A DNA stretch of 64,000 bases from contig NZ_CP080623.1 of NCBI RefSeq assembly GCF_019599045.1, positions 2,440,501 through 2,504,500 on the forward strand. Reading direction: 5' to 3'. The position numbers were made by a program, and so were the translations under genes. The notes under the pieces were generated by a model. That model made no database searches. It was not told the origin of the DNA and worked only from the letters and a program-made list of their open reading frames with translations. Every line of letters starts with the position of its first letter. Position 1 is the first letter of the stretch. The DNA comes from Roseovarius sp. SCSIO 43702. Lineage in GTDB: Bacteria > Pseudomonadota > Alphaproteobacteria > Rhodobacterales > Rhodobacteraceae. Positions 1 through 8,646 of this stretch are shown here, one piece after another.

Positions 1-500
1 TGCCCTGGGCCGTCATCAGCCAGACGGTTCCCATCGTGGCGCTCGCACCCATGATCGTGGTGCTGTCGAACACCGTGGGCATCGAAGACCGCCTCGTGCC
101 CAAGGCAATCATCTCGGCCTACCTGTCCTTCTTCCCGGTGCTGGTCAGCATGGTGAGCGGCCTGCGCTCGCCGTCCGACATGCAGCTCGACCTGCTCAAG
201 ACCTATGGCGCCAGCCGCAGCCAAGTCTTCTGGAAGCTTCGCCTTCCGGCCTCGCTCCCTTATTTCTTCGCCTCGCTCAAGGTGGCCATCGCCGCCAGCC
301 TCATCGGTGCCATCGTGGGTGAATTGCCCACCGGCGCGATCAACGGCCTCGGCGCGCGGATGCTGATCGGAAGCCAGTTCGGCCAACCGCTCATCATGTG
401 GGCCGCGCTCATGGCCGCGGCACTACTGGCGGGCATGCTCATCCTCGTCGTGGGCGCGGTCCAGCGGCTCGCCGATCGCCGGATGGGGGTCTCCCCATGA
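1..500 (+). CDS. ABC transporter permease (NitT/TauT-like), 5' partial
   Basis: The open frame enters from the left edge (first full codon at base 3), so the start is missing; 165 residues are visible. It is an inner-membrane permease of the binding-protein-dependent superfamily: hydrophobic helices surround the cytoplasmic EAA loop, seen as LLKTYGASRSQVFWKLRLPA, which contacts the ATPase. The stop overlaps the start of the second permease (ATGA at 497-500), so the two are translationally coupled, and a binding-protein gene follows. The SsuC/TauC/ThiX-type family carries sulfonates, nitrate, thiamine or pyrimidine precursors; the substrate here cannot be read from sequence. The ATPase gene is presumably upstream of the window. 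Confidence 0.85.
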   Translation, partial: PWAVISQTVPIVALAPMIVVLSNTVGIEDRLVPKAIISAYLSFFPVLVSMVSGLRSPSDMQLDLLKTYGASRSQVFWKLRLPASLPYFFASLKVAIAASLIGAIVGELPTGAINGLGARMLIGSQFGQPLIMWAALMAAALLAGMLILVVGAVQRLADRRMGVSP

Positions 501-1333
501 CGCATGTCCTCGCCGCGATCGCCGTCTGGCTCCTCGCCTGGTGGCTCAACACCCGCCTCGCCCGGCGCGAGGGGCGGGTCGCACGCTGGCTCGTGCCGCT
601 CATCTTCGGCGCGACGATCCTCGTGATGTGGGAACTGGTGGTGCGCGGGCTCGAGGTAAGCCCCGTCATCCTTCCTGCCCCGACCGCCATCGCCGAGCGT
701 TTCATGGCAAGCCTCGACACGCTCTGGATCGACTTTCGCCAGACGGTCGTGAAGGGCGCGCTCTCGGGCTACGTGATGGGGTGCGGCGCGGCGCTCGTCG
801 TGGCCGTCCTGATCGACCGCTCGCCCTTCCTCACGCGCGGTCTGCTGCCGGTGGGCAATTTCGTGGCCGCCCTGCCCATCATCGGCATCGCGCCCATCAT
901 GGTGATGTGGTTCGGCTTCGACTGGCAATCGAAGGCGGCCGTGGTAGTGGTCATGGTCTTCTTCCCGATGCTCGTGAACACGGTCGCCGGCCTCAACGCC
1001 ACCGATCCGATGCAGCGCGACCTCATGCGCACCTACGGCGCCAGCTACTGGCAGACCCTCGTGAAGCTCCGCCTGCCCGCGGCGATGCCCTTCATCTTCA
1101 ACGGCCTCAAGATCTCGACCACCCTCGCGCTCATCGGCGCCATCGTGGCCGAGTTTTTCGGCTCGCCCATCCGTGGCATGGGCTTTCGCATCTCGACCAG
1201 CGTGGGACAGCTCGCCATGGATCTCGTCTGGGCCGAGATCGTTGTGGCCGCGCTAGCGGGCTCGTTCTTCTACGGCATCATGGTCCTGCTGGAAAAGCGC
1301 GTGACCTTCTGGCACCCTTCGCAACGAGGGTAG
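497..1333 (+). CDS. ABC transporter permease (NitT/TauT-like)
   Basis: Full-length 278-residue permease with about six membrane helices. Its EAA loop, LMRTYGASYWQTLVKLRLPA, closely matches that of the upstream permease, so the two probably form a heterodimeric channel from an old duplication. The start is the ATG at 497, overlapping the previous stop by four bases. The 39-base gap before the binding-protein gene fits one operon. The two-permease plus NMT1/THI5-type binding protein arrangement is known for thiamine-precursor, riboflavin and pyrimidine-type importers. The family call is secure; the substrate is not determined. Confidence 0.88.
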   Translation: MTHVLAAIAVWLLAWWLNTRLARREGRVARWLVPLIFGATILVMWELVVRGLEVSPVILPAPTAIAERFMASLDTLWIDFRQTVVKGALSGYVMGCGAALVVAVLIDRSPFLTRGLLPVGNFVAALPIIGIAPIMVMWFGFDWQSKAAVVVVMVFFPMLVNTVAGLNATDPMQRDLMRTYGASYWQTLVKLRLPAAMPFIFNGLKISTTLALIGAIVAEFFGSPIRGMGFRISTSVGQLAMDLVWAEIVVAALAGSFFYGIMVLLEKRVTFWHPSQRG

Positions 1334-1372
1334 CCACAGATCAATAAGACCAACCAACAGGGAGACGACAAG

Positions 1373-2365
1373 ATGAAACTACTCAGAACAGCCATCGCCG
1401 CAGGCGTGCTCGCGGCGCTTGCGCCCGTGGCGCAGGCCGCGGACGATCTGACCTTGCAGCTCAAATGGGTCACGCAAGGCCAGTTCGCAGGCTATTACGT
1501 CGCCAAGGACAAGGGCTTCTACGAGGAAGAGGGACTCGACGTCACGATCAAGCCCGGCGGCCCCGACATCGCCCCCACGCAGGTGATCGCGGGCGGCGGC
1601 GCGGATGTCACCGTGGAATGGATGCCGGCCGCCCTCTCGGCGCGCGAAAAGGGCCTGCCGCTCGTCAATATCGCGCAACCCTTCAAGAAATCGGGCATGA
1701 TGCTGACCTGCCTCAAGAGCACCGGCGTCGAGTCGCCCGAGGATTTCCCCGGCCGCACGCTGGGCGTCTGGTTCTTCGGCAACGAATTTCCCTTTCTCAG
1801 CTGGATGAGTCAGCTCGGCATCCCCACGGATGGCGGCGAGAACGGGGTGAACGTGCTCAAGCAGGGCTTCAACGTCGATCCGCTTCTGCAAAACCAGGCC
1901 GATTGCATCTCGACGATGACCTACAATGAATACTGGCAGGTGATCGACGCCGGGATCGCGCCGGAGGAACTCGTCACGTTCAAGTACGAGGATCAGGGCG
2001 TCGCCACGCTCGAGGACGGCCTCTACGTGCTCGAGGACCGGCTGGAAGATCCCGAGTTCGTCGACAAGCTCGCCCGTTTCGTGCGCGCCTCGATGAAAGG
2101 CTGGGAATATGCCGCCGAGAACCCCGACGAGGCCGCGATGATCGTGCTCGAGAACGACGCGACGGGTGCGCAGACCGAGAAGCACCAGAAACGCATGGTC
2201 CGCGAGATCAGCAAGCTGACCGAAGGCAGCGACGGCACGCTCGACCCCGCCGATTTCGAGCGCACGGTCGAGTCGCTCCTCTCGGGCGGCTCGGACCCGG
2301 TGATCACCAAGCATCCCGGCGACGAAGCCTGGACGCATGAGGTGACCGACAAGGCGCTCGACTGA
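1373..2365 (+). CDS. NMT1/THI5-like ABC transporter substrate-binding protein
   Basis: Periplasmic binding protein of 330 residues. It has a clear signal peptide (basic start, hydrophobic core, cleavage near AQA at residues 21-23). The mature N-terminus LQLKWVTQGQFAGYYVAKDK is typical of the NMT1/THI5 family, which binds pyrimidine-like rings, thiamine precursors or flavins. A good ribosome site (AGGGAG) precedes the ATG. It is the last gene of the importer operon and is followed by a strong hairpin terminator at 2392. In related bacteria such importers often sit beside hydantoinase or pyrimidine-degradation genes, but none is visible here, so the ligand stays open. Confidence 0.88.
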   Translation: MKLLRTAIAAGVLAALAPVAQAADDLTLQLKWVTQGQFAGYYVAKDKGFYEEEGLDVTIKPGGPDIAPTQVIAGGGADVTVEWMPAALSAREKGLPLVNIAQPFKKSGMMLTCLKSTGVESPEDFPGRTLGVWFFGNEFPFLSWMSQLGIPTDGGENGVNVLKQGFNVDPLLQNQADCISTMTYNEYWQVIDAGIAPEELVTFKYEDQGVATLEDGLYVLEDRLEDPEFVDKLARFVRASMKGWEYAAENPDEAAMIVLENDATGAQTEKHQKRMVREISKLTEGSDGTLDPADFERTVESLLSGGSDPVITKHPGDEAWTHEVTDKALD

Positions 2366-2391
2366 GAAGGCACGACCTCGACCGAAACAAG

Positions 2392-2419
2392 AATGCGCGC
2401 CCCGCGGGGCGCGCATTTT
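2392..2419. terminator. Bidirectional rho-independent terminator
   Basis: A perfect 12-base inverted repeat (AATGCGCGCCCC and its complement, 2392-2403 and 2406-2417) runs into TTTT on the plus strand. It lies between two convergent genes, the ABC binding protein (+) and the RidA-family gene (-), and probably serves mainly the plus-strand operon. The minus side has only a weak T-rich stretch. Confidence 0.8.
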
Positions 2420-2467
2420 CGTTCGAGACTGTTGGGGGCGGCCTTATCTCGCCCCCACTTGGGCAGC

Positions 2468-2818
2468 CTACTTCTTCGCAGCGGTGATCATGAACTCGAC
2501 CTTCAGCTCGGGATGGGCGAGCTTGGCCTCGCCGCAGGCCCGCGCGGGGGCGTGACCTTCGGGCACCCAGGCGTCCCAGACGGCGTTCATCTCGGCGAAA
2601 TCCGCCATGTCGGCCAGCCAGATGGTCGCCTGCAGGATGCGCGTGCTGTCCGATCCCGCCTTCTCGAGAAGCGCCTCGATGCTCTCGAGACAGGTCTTGG
2701 TCTGGTCGGCGACGCTGTCGCCCGCGTTGCCCACCTGGCCCGCGAGATAGATCGTATCGCCATGGACCACGATCTGGCTCATCCGTCGCTTGGTATCCAT
2801 TCGGGTGATGTCGCTCAT
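2468..2818 (-). CDS. RidA family protein
   Basis: Small cytoplasmic protein of 116 residues in the RidA/YjgF/UK114 family. Members are trimers; true RidA hydrolyses reactive enamine/imine intermediates made by PLP enzymes. The motif [12 protein letters not shown] keeps the arginine that in true RidA binds the substrate carboxylate, though the C-terminal strand differs from the archetype. This may therefore be one of the Rid subfamilies rather than RidA itself. It is the last gene of the long minus-strand run, 25 bases after the acyltransferase gene, and ends before a shared terminator. Confidence 0.85.
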   Translation of the reverse strand: MSDITRMDTKRRMSQIVVHGDTIYLAGQVGNAGDSVADQTKTCLESIEALLEKAGSDSTRILQATIWLADMADFAEMNAVWDAWVPEGHAPARACGEAKLAHPELKVEFMITAAKK

Positions 2819-2843
2819 GAGAAGCTCCTAAGTTGTCGAGATG

Positions 2844-3764
2844 TCATTCCGTTTCAGTCGCGGGCCGATTCTCTGCGCCGAGTGACAGCGTATGCGCCCG
2901 CAGCCAGGTCATGAAGCCCCGCGGGTCGTTTTGCAGAAGATCCATCTTCTCATCGGGAACAGGCGGCCCGACGACCGGCCTCTGGGGCCGGTTGCAGCTC
3001 CGCACCACCTCGTGCAGCAGAAGGCTCTGGCGCATGGTCGCGGAAATGCGGTTGGCCATCTGGTACCAGCGCGAATTCTGTCCCGAGAAATAGATCGGCA
3101 CCACCTTCGCGCCGGATCTGCGGATCATCTGGGCGGTGAAGACGTTCCACTCCGCCTCGCGCACGGGCCCGAAAAGCGTGTCCGATGACGCCACGACACC
3201 CGAGGGAAACACGCTGATCACCCCGCCCTCCCTGAGATGCGCCATCGCCTTGGCCCGCATGGCAACCGATTTCGCCTGGGCGTCGGGCTCGTGCGGGAAC
3301 GGCACCGAGATCATGTAGGACGCGGCCACCTCGTCGATGCCGGTCAGAAGCGCACGCGTCAGGATCTTGTAGTCGGTGCGCCGCCGGCCGATCAGATCGG
3401 CAAGGATCATCCCGTCGACAAGACCGTGCGGATGATTGGCCACGACGACCACGGGCCCCTCGGAGGGAATGTTGTCGATCTCTTCCTGCGGCGTCAGCAG
3501 CTCGATCCCCATCGTGTCGAGCGCGGCGCGCCAGAACGCCTGTCCGCTGGGCGCCCCGCGTTTCTCGAAAGCCCGGATCATGCGGATGATGCTGATCTTG
3601 CCGGTCATCCATTCGACCGACCGGATGACCCTCGCGGTCATGGGAGAATCGAAGGTGTTGGCATAGGTCAGGCTGCGGCGGTCGTACTTGGTGAAGGTGA
3701 CGACCTCGGACGTGGCATCACGCGCCTCATGCGACATCTTGTCGGTCAAGAGTTCCCGTCCCAT
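2844..3764 (-). CDS. Lysophospholipid acyltransferase family protein
   Basis: About 306 residues if started at MGRELLTDKM; a frame extension to 3824 would run into the HPr gene. The acyltransferase core is visible: the histidine motif as ANHPHGLVDG and the second block as VISVFPSGVV (usual FPEG). NHPxG-type members transfer acyl chains to lysophospholipids or ornithine lipids; the exact acceptor is unknown. It lies 38 bases after HPr and 25 bases before ridA on the same strand, which suggests co-transcription with the regulatory PTS genes and a possible link to the ChvG/ChvI envelope-stress pathway (inference). Confidence 0.8.
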   Translation of the reverse strand: MGRELLTDKMSHEARDATSEVVTFTKYDRRSLTYANTFDSPMTARVIRSVEWMTGKISIIRMIRAFEKRGAPSGQAFWRAALDTMGIELLTPQEEIDNIPSEGPVVVVANHPHGLVDGMILADLIGRRRTDYKILTRALLTGIDEVAASYMISVPFPHEPDAQAKSVAMRAKAMAHLREGGVISVFPSGVVASSDTLFGPVREAEWNVFTAQMIRRSGAKVVPIYFSGQNSRWYQMANRISATMRQSLLLHEVVRSCNRPQRPVVGPPVPDEKMDLLQNDPRGFMTWLRAHTLSLGAENRPATETE

Positions 3765-3802
3765 CTGCGCCTCCGTGCCCGGATCGCGGCACGCACATTC
3801 TC

Positions 3803-4081
3803 TCACATGTCCTCGCCGAAACAATCCGCCACGAGCGTTTCAATGGCATCGGCGAGCGCCTCGGCATCGGGCCCGCGCGTCTGAACGTCAATAGTTGTTC
3901 CGCGCGAAGCTGCCAACATCAAAAGCCCCATGATGCTGTCGCCGCTTGCCGAATGGCCGTCACGCGACACCTCGGCGGTCGCGTCGAATCCCTCGACCAC
4001 CTCGACGAGCCGGGCCGATGCACGGGCATGCAGGCCCTTCTCGTTCACGATCTGCATCGTGCGGCTCACCGTCTTGGTCAT
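3803..4081 (-). CDS. HPr phosphocarrier protein (regulatory PTS)
   Basis: 92-residue HPr of the phosphotransferase system. The phospho-accepting histidine is His18 in EKGLHARAS. The regulatory serine site is Ser49 in GDSIMGLLML, the target of HPr kinase, whose gene is three genes upstream. The start ATG at 4081 overlaps the EIIA stop by four bases. With a mannose-type EIIA and HprK but no sugar permease nearby, it probably acts in phosphorylation-based regulation of carbon and nitrogen status rather than sugar uptake, as in other alphaproteobacteria. Confidence 0.95.
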   Translation of the reverse strand: MTKTVSRTMQIVNEKGLHARASARLVEVVEGFDATAEVSRDGHSASGDSIMGLLMLAASRGTTIDVQTRGPDAEALADAIETLVADCFGEDM

Positions 4082-4482
4082 GTTCGTTCCTGTTCTGCCG
4101 AGATGTTCTGGCTGTCGATATACTTTCGCCCCGCGTCGAGCGCATGGGCCACCGCGTCGGGCACGCTCTTGTGGCGGCTTTTCGCAAGCTTGATGAGCAT
4201 CGGCAGGTTCGCGCCGTAGAGGATGCGCCGGTTGTCGGGCCGGCATGCCATGAGCGAGAGGTTCGAGGGCGAGCCGCCGAACATGTCGGTGACGACCACG
4301 ACGCCGGCGCCCGTATCGACGGCATCGGCGGCGTCGCAGATTTCGGCCTGCTTGGCGGCGCGGTCATGGTCGCGCTCGATGGTGATCGCGCGGATGCCCG
4401 GCTGATCGCCCATCACGTGCTCGATCGCGGCAAGGTATTCCCGCGCCAGTCCGCCATGCGCCACGATCACGATCCCGATCAT
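4078..4482 (-). CDS. PTS mannose-family EIIA component (regulatory)
   Basis: 134-residue EIIA of the mannose/fructose/sorbose family, a cytoplasmic phosphoryl carrier receiving phosphate from HPr. The active histidine is His9 in VIVAHGGLA, and the motif DMFGGSPSNLSL is typical of the fold. It overlaps rapZ upstream and HPr downstream by four bases each. Alphaproteobacteria commonly keep this soluble EIIA without cognate membrane EIIBC, and no such genes are near, so a regulatory role is likely. Confidence 0.93.
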   Translation of the reverse strand: MIGIVIVAHGGLAREYLAAIEHVMGDQPGIRAITIERDHDRAAKQAEICDAADAVDTGAGVVVVTDMFGGSPSNLSLMACRPDNRRILYGANLPMLIKLAKSRHKSVPDAVAHALDAGRKYIDSQNISAEQERT

Positions 4483-5441
4483 TGCGTCCCGTCCCCGTCA
4501 TTGCGGCTGCCCGCAGGCATCGCGGCCGTGGCGTCTCGCCCGGCCAGCCGCTCCAGTTCCCGGTGCCTAATTGACACCGGCAAGCCCTCCTCTGCAAGGG
4601 TCCGGGCGACGGATTCCGCCATCGCGACGGAACGATGCCATCCCCCCGTGCAGCCGAAGGCGATGGTGAGGTAGGATTTGCCTTCGCTGCCATAGGCGGG
4701 CACGAGGAAACGCAGGAAGGAAAGGCAGCGCTCGCGGAACTCGGCGGCGCGCGGATCGCCCTCGATGAAGCGCGCGACCGGGGGATCGCGACCGTCGAGA
4801 TGTCGCAACTCGGGCTCCCAATGGGGATTGCGCAGGAAGCGGCAGTCGAAGACGAGGTCGGCACTGCGCGGCAAGCCACGCTTGTACGAGAAGGACTGAA
4901 CCGACAGGACAAGGCCCTGCCCCTCCGTCACGGCGAACCAGTGCCGCATTTCCGCACGCAGGTCATTCGGGCTCAGACCCGAGGTATCGACGAGCACATC
5001 GGCCAGCGCACGAACGGGGGCGAGAAGCTCGATCTCGCGCGCGATGCCCATCGCGGGGCCCGCTTCGGGGGCAAGCGGATGACGCCGCCGCGTCTCGGAA
5101 TACCGGCGCAGCAACGTATCGGGATCGGCATCCAGATAGAGCAGTTGAACCGGCGCCCCGGTAAGACGCCGCACATCGTCCATCGCAGCCACGAGACCAT
5201 CGGGCGAGAAGTCGCGGGTCCGCACGTCGACACCGAGCGCCAGAGGGCGTTCCGCGCGCGTTCCCTCGAGCAGGCGCGACAGGAAGCTGAGCGGAAGGTT
5301 GTCGATGGTCTCGTAGCCCAGATCCTCGAGCGCGTGAAGCGCGGTCGTGCGGCCCGCACCCGACGGCCCGGTCACGAGCACCAGCGACGCGAGGTCCGTG
5401 AGAGTATCGCCACGCGCCGTCATGTCATTCAGTTCGCCCAT
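4479..5441 (-). CDS. rapZ: RNase adapter protein RapZ
   Basis: 320-residue P-loop protein of the RapZ (YvcJ/YhbJ) family. The Walker A motif is GPSGAGRTT (residues 25-33), followed by the family hallmark YETIDNLPL. Near the C-terminus is the signature GCTGGWHRSV. In E. coli the protein binds a small RNA and guides RNase E to control glmS; in alphaproteobacteria its RNA partners are largely unknown. The start ATG lies inside the end of hprK (17-base overlap), and the gene overlaps the EIIA start, so the whole PTS block is translationally coupled. A start six codons later is possible. Confidence 0.93.
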   Translation of the reverse strand: MGELNDMTARGDTLTDLASLVLVTGPSGAGRTTALHALEDLGYETIDNLPLSFLSRLLEGTRAERPLALGVDVRTRDFSPDGLVAAMDDVRRLTGAPVQLLYLDADPDTLLRRYSETRRRHPLAPEAGPAMGIAREIELLAPVRALADVLVDTSGLSPNDLRAEMRHWFAVTEGQGLVLSVQSFSYKRGLPRSADLVFDCRFLRNPHWEPELRHLDGRDPPVARFIEGDPRAAEFRERCLSFLRFLVPAYGSEGKSYLTIAFGCTGGWHRSVAMAESVARTLAEEGLPVSIRHRELERLAGRDATAAMPAGSRNDGDGTQ

Positions 5442-5862
5442 GCCCGAGATATAGGATCAGCGCGGCGGGAAAACAGGTCATCGGGCTCGCGCGGAGGATC
5501 GGGAGCGTGATCCCGAGAAGCTCGGTCTCCCTTGCCGGGGGCAGACGTTCGGTCTCGGGTGTGTCCAGATCGACCACCGCGATCAGGATCGCACCGTCCG
5601 TGGCGACCGGCGCGTTCAGAAGACCCAGGCCGCGAGCCTCGATCCGGCCCCGGATCGGTGCGGGTGCCGCGACGCGCAGGCCCTCTCCGGTGCGGGTGAT
5701 CTCGGTGCGGTCATCCGAGACGAGCGATGCGCCGCGCGATAGCAGGTCGAGCGCGAGGCTACTCTTGCCCGCGCCCGCCTTGCCTCGGATCAGCAGGGCA
5801 CGAGAGCCCAGCGCGACGCAGGACGCATGCACCACCGCGCGGGACGATGGATCGCCCGTCAT
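5425..5862 (-). CDS. hprK: HPr kinase/phosphorylase, short kinase-domain form
   Basis: 145-residue protein corresponding only to the C-terminal kinase domain of Firmicute HprK, the usual alphaproteobacterial form. The P-loop GKAGAGKSS is at residues 27-35, then SDDRTEI and the family signature IEARGLGLLN. It phosphorylates HPr on the regulatory serine (Ser49 of the HPr encoded nearby). It sits six bases after chvG and overlaps rapZ, linking a two-component system to the PTS in one transcript. Confidence 0.93.
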   Translation of the reverse strand: MTGDPSSRAVVHASCVALGSRALLIRGKAGAGKSSLALDLLSRGASLVSDDRTEITRTGEGLRVAAPAPIRGRIEARGLGLLNAPVATDGAILIAVVDLDTPETERLPPARETELLGITLPILRASPMTCFPAALILYLGHGRTE

Positions 5863-5868
5863 CGCGCC

Positions 5869-7578
5869 CTAGACGGGAAGGCCGACGACAAACCGCGCGC
5901 CCAGGGGATCGGAAGTGACGTCGGCATCGGTCGGGCGGATATTCTCGGCCCATATGACACCTCCATGGGCCTCCACGATCTGCTTCGAGATGGCAAGGCC
6001 GAGGCCGGAATTGTTGCCGAAATCCTTCTCGTCGCGCTGCGAATAGAACCTCTGGAAAATCTTGGTGAGCGCCTGGTCGGGGATGCCGGGGCCGGTATCC
6101 TCGACCACGACAAGTACGCGATTCTCGCGCATGCGCGCCCAGATGCGGATCGCGTCGCCGTCCTCGCAGAAGCTGATCGCGTTGGTGATGAGATTGACGA
6201 AGACCTGCGCGAGCCGCGCCTCGAGCCCGTTGATGATGATGGGCTCCTTGGGAAAATCGGTGATGAAATCGATGCCCTGCGCCTTGGCGTCCTCGCCCAG
6301 GTATTGGCCGAGATTGCCCAGCATCGTGAGAAGATCGAAAGGCTCCTCCTCTTCCTTGACGAGTTCGCTGTCGAGCCGCGAGGCATTGGAAATGTCGCTT
6401 ACCAGCCGGTCGAGGCGGCGCACGTCGTGGTCGATCACGTCAAGCAGTTTCTCGCGCTGGTCGTCGCGCTTGGCCACGCGCAGCGTGCCGACGGCAGAGC
6501 GCAGCGAGGCGAGCGGATTCTTGATTTCATGCGCCACGTCCGCCGCGAACTGCTCGTTCCCGTCGATACGGTTGTAGAGGGCGCCCACCATCCCCCGAAG
6601 CGCGCCGGAGAGGCGGCCGATCTCGTCGGGCCGCGAGGTCAGATCGGGGATGCGGATGCGGGCCGAACCGGACTTGCCGCGATTGCGCGCGCCGCCGACC
6701 TCGGCCGCCGCGGCCAGGTCGGCAAGCGGGTGCGCGATGGTCGAGGCGAGAATGAGGCTGAGGCCGATCGAGACCAGGGTGGCGATGATGAACATCTGGA
6801 GCACGCGCTCCCGCTCGGACATCACGAGATTGTCGATCTCCCCCGCGGCGCTGGTGATCGCGACGACGCCCACGGCCGTGCCGTTCCGTTCGATCGGGGC
6901 CACGGCGGCAAAGATCGTGCCCTCGGCGGTCTGGCCCGTCTTGACCTGCGTGCCGTTCTCGAGCGCCGGCGCGACCATGTCGCGCAGCAGATCCTCGGTT
7001 GTGGGAAGACGCTCGTCTCCGTCTCCGCGAAACGGTGTGGAAATCGCGGTCCAGACCGCGTTGAGCGCGTCGATGATGACCGTGGGCCGGGCGGTTCCGC
7101 CAACGCCTCCGTCCTCTCGCGCGCCGACGACCTCTCCGACCGCCACGCCCTCGGAATCGAAGACCACCACCTCCGCGCCACCGCGCAGATCGAGCCCGTC
7201 GAGCGTCTCGCCCACGTCCACGCCGTCGCCGGTCACGAGGTTGACGGGCGCGCCACTAGGCAACTGTGCCTCGAAGACATCCGCCACAAGCTCCGCCTCG
7301 CTCACGAGCCCCTCGATCCGCTGCACCGCCAGCCCGTCGCGCGAGGAATTGAGATAGAGGATACCCGCCACCAGCACGTTCAGGGCGATGAGGTTGAATG
7401 TGATGATCTTCCGCGTCAGCGGCGATGAGCGCAGCGAGGCGAGGCCACGCCGGTTGCGGCGCTGGCGCACTTCCTGCTCTACGACGCTGTCGGGCGCGAC
7501 GAAGTCGTCGCCCAGAACGACGTCACCCCTTCGTCCGCGTGCCGCGTCGCGCACATGCGCCCCCTCGACCAGTGCCAT
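5869..7578 (-). CDS. chvG: Sensor histidine kinase ChvG
   Basis: 569-residue inner-membrane histidine kinase. Order: cytoplasmic N-terminus, first membrane helix (IITFNLIALNVLVAGILYL), a periplasmic sensor region, second helix (MFIIATLVSIGLSLILA), HAMP linker, HisKA domain with the phospho-histidine in DVAHEIKNPLASLRS, then the ATPase domain with DTGPGIPD and SGLGLAIS. The ChvG/ExoS/BvrS family responds to acid and envelope stress in alphaproteobacteria and controls exopolysaccharide and envelope genes. chvI lies two bases upstream, hprK six bases downstream. Confidence 0.93.
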   Translation of the reverse strand: MALVEGAHVRDAARGRRGDVVLGDDFVAPDSVVEQEVRQRRNRRGLASLRSSPLTRKIITFNLIALNVLVAGILYLNSSRDGLAVQRIEGLVSEAELVADVFEAQLPSGAPVNLVTGDGVDVGETLDGLDLRGGAEVVVFDSEGVAVGEVVGAREDGGVGGTARPTVIIDALNAVWTAISTPFRGDGDERLPTTEDLLRDMVAPALENGTQVKTGQTAEGTIFAAVAPIERNGTAVGVVAITSAAGEIDNLVMSERERVLQMFIIATLVSIGLSLILASTIAHPLADLAAAAEVGGARNRGKSGSARIRIPDLTSRPDEIGRLSGALRGMVGALYNRIDGNEQFAADVAHEIKNPLASLRSAVGTLRVAKRDDQREKLLDVIDHDVRRLDRLVSDISNASRLDSELVKEEEEPFDLLTMLGNLGQYLGEDAKAQGIDFITDFPKEPIIINGLEARLAQVFVNLITNAISFCEDGDAIRIWARMRENRVLVVVEDTGPGIPDQALTKIFQRFYSQRDEKDFGNNSGLGLAISKQIVEAHGGVIWAENIRPTDADVTSDPLGARFVVGLPV

Positions 7579-7580
7579 GA

Positions 7581-8285
7581 TTACTCTTCGTTATATCTGT
7601 AGCCGATACCGTAAAGCGTCTCAATCGCCGAGAAATCCGGGTCCACGCTCCGCAGCTTCTTGCGCAGACGCTTGATATGGCTGTCGATGGTCCGGTCGTC
7701 GACATAGACCTGGTCGTCATAGGCCACGTCCATCAACTGATCGCGGCTCTTGACGAAACCGGGTCGCTGCGCGAGCGCCTGGAGAAGAAGGAACTCGGTC
7801 ACGGTGAGCGATACGTCCCGCCCCTTCCACGAAACCGAGTGGCGAAGCGGATCCATGCGCAGATCGCCACGCTCGATCACCTTGCCGTCCTCGGCATCGC
7901 TGGCCGAGATCGTGCCGTCCATCGCGTCCTGCCGGCGCAGAAACGCGCGGATGCGCTCGACCAGAAGCCGTTGCGAGAACGGTTTCTTCACGTAGTCGTC
8001 CGCCCCCATGCGAAGACCCAGGACCTCGTCGATCTCGTCATCCTTCGACGTCAGGAAGATCACCGGCATCGAGGATTTCTGACGCAGGCGCTGCAACAGG
8101 TCCATGCCGTCCATCCGCGGCATCTTGATGTCCAGAACCGCCATGTCCGGCAGCTTCTTGTTGAAGGCGTCGAACGCCTGCTGTCCATCATTGTAGGTTT
8201 CGACCTCGAACCCTTCCGCTTCGAGAGTCATGGAAACCGATGTCAGGATATTCCTGTCATCGTCCACAAGGGCGATTTTCGACAT
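7581..8285 (-). CDS. chvI: Response regulator ChvI (OmpR family)
   Basis: 234-residue response regulator. The receiver domain carries acidic residues VDDD near the start and the phospho-acceptor Asp52 in [11 protein letters not shown]. The C-terminal winged helix has the OmpR-type end [12 protein letters not shown]. The start is set at the ATG at 8285 because [10 protein letters not shown] is the normal ChvI beginning; a 15-codon upstream extension looks spurious. It heads the minus-strand run and is divergent from pckA. ChvI-type regulators are known to affect pckA in some rhizobia, so the shared 361-base intergenic region may hold sites for both genes. Confidence 0.94.
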   Translation of the reverse strand: MSKIALVDDDRNILTSVSMTLEAEGFEVETYNDGQQAFDAFNKKLPDMAVLDIKMPRMDGMDLLQRLRQKSSMPVIFLTSKDDEIDEVLGLRMGADDYVKKPFSQRLLVERIRAFLRRQDAMDGTISASDAEDGKVIERGDLRMDPLRHSVSWKGRDVSLTVTEFLLLQALAQRPGFVKSRDQLMDVAYDDQVYVDDRTIDSHIKRLRKKLRSVDPDFSAIETLYGIGYRYNEE

Positions 8286-8646
8286 TTCTGATTTCCTTGT
8301 ACTGCTCAATTGCCTGATTTTTTTCAACACTATGCGCGCAACCCGTGATCGCGATCAATCCAATTCTGCGAATCAACACGGACCTGCGACCGATTTGACG
8401 CAGAAAGTCCTTACGAATGGCTAATTTGCCCCGGTCCCGCCGGATCCTGCGCGGGGGGTTGCCGTCTGGCAGGGCTGATTGCGCTAACTTCATGGTGGTT
8501 GCGCTAACTGCTCGGAACCGCCCTGTTCTTTCTTCAAATCACCGTGTTATGAGGCCGGCAACGGGCCGGGAAGGCATCGCTTCCGAACCGCGGGCCCGCT
8601 GGACCTGGCCGCGTCTGCCGGCCCTACCAAGTGGAGAATGAAGGCT
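8286..8646. promoter_or_regulatory. Divergent chvI/pckA intergenic region
   Basis: This 361-base gap is the longest gene-free stretch in the window and must hold promoters for both the chvI operon and pckA. The main visible structure is an 11-base direct repeat at 8479-8509. The chvI-proximal part is comparatively AT-rich (for example around 8310-8420). I see no convincing small gene or RNA here. Confidence 0.6.
8479..8509 (+). promoter_or_regulatory. Tandem operator-like repeat upstream of pckA
   Basis: TTGCGCTAACT occurs perfectly at 8479-8489 and 8499-8509, a 20-base period that puts both copies on the same face of the helix. Each copy is a near-palindrome around a central CG (matching 8 of 10 positions of TTAGCGCTAA), the form typical of LacI/GalR-family operators. 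From memory, the Rhodobacter regulator CceR, which controls central carbon genes, uses operators of this type; the assignment is inference. Confidence 0.55.

Noticed and set aside
3803..4482. Sugar-transporting PTS
   Set aside because: HPr and a soluble EIIA are present without EIIB, EIIC or EIID genes; with HprK and RapZ adjacent, a regulatory system is the better reading.
5827..7428. A 533-codon plus-strand open frame opposite chvG
   Set aside because: chvG on the minus strand has all kinase motifs; the plus frame shows no domain and is Asp/Arg/His-rich shadow sequence.
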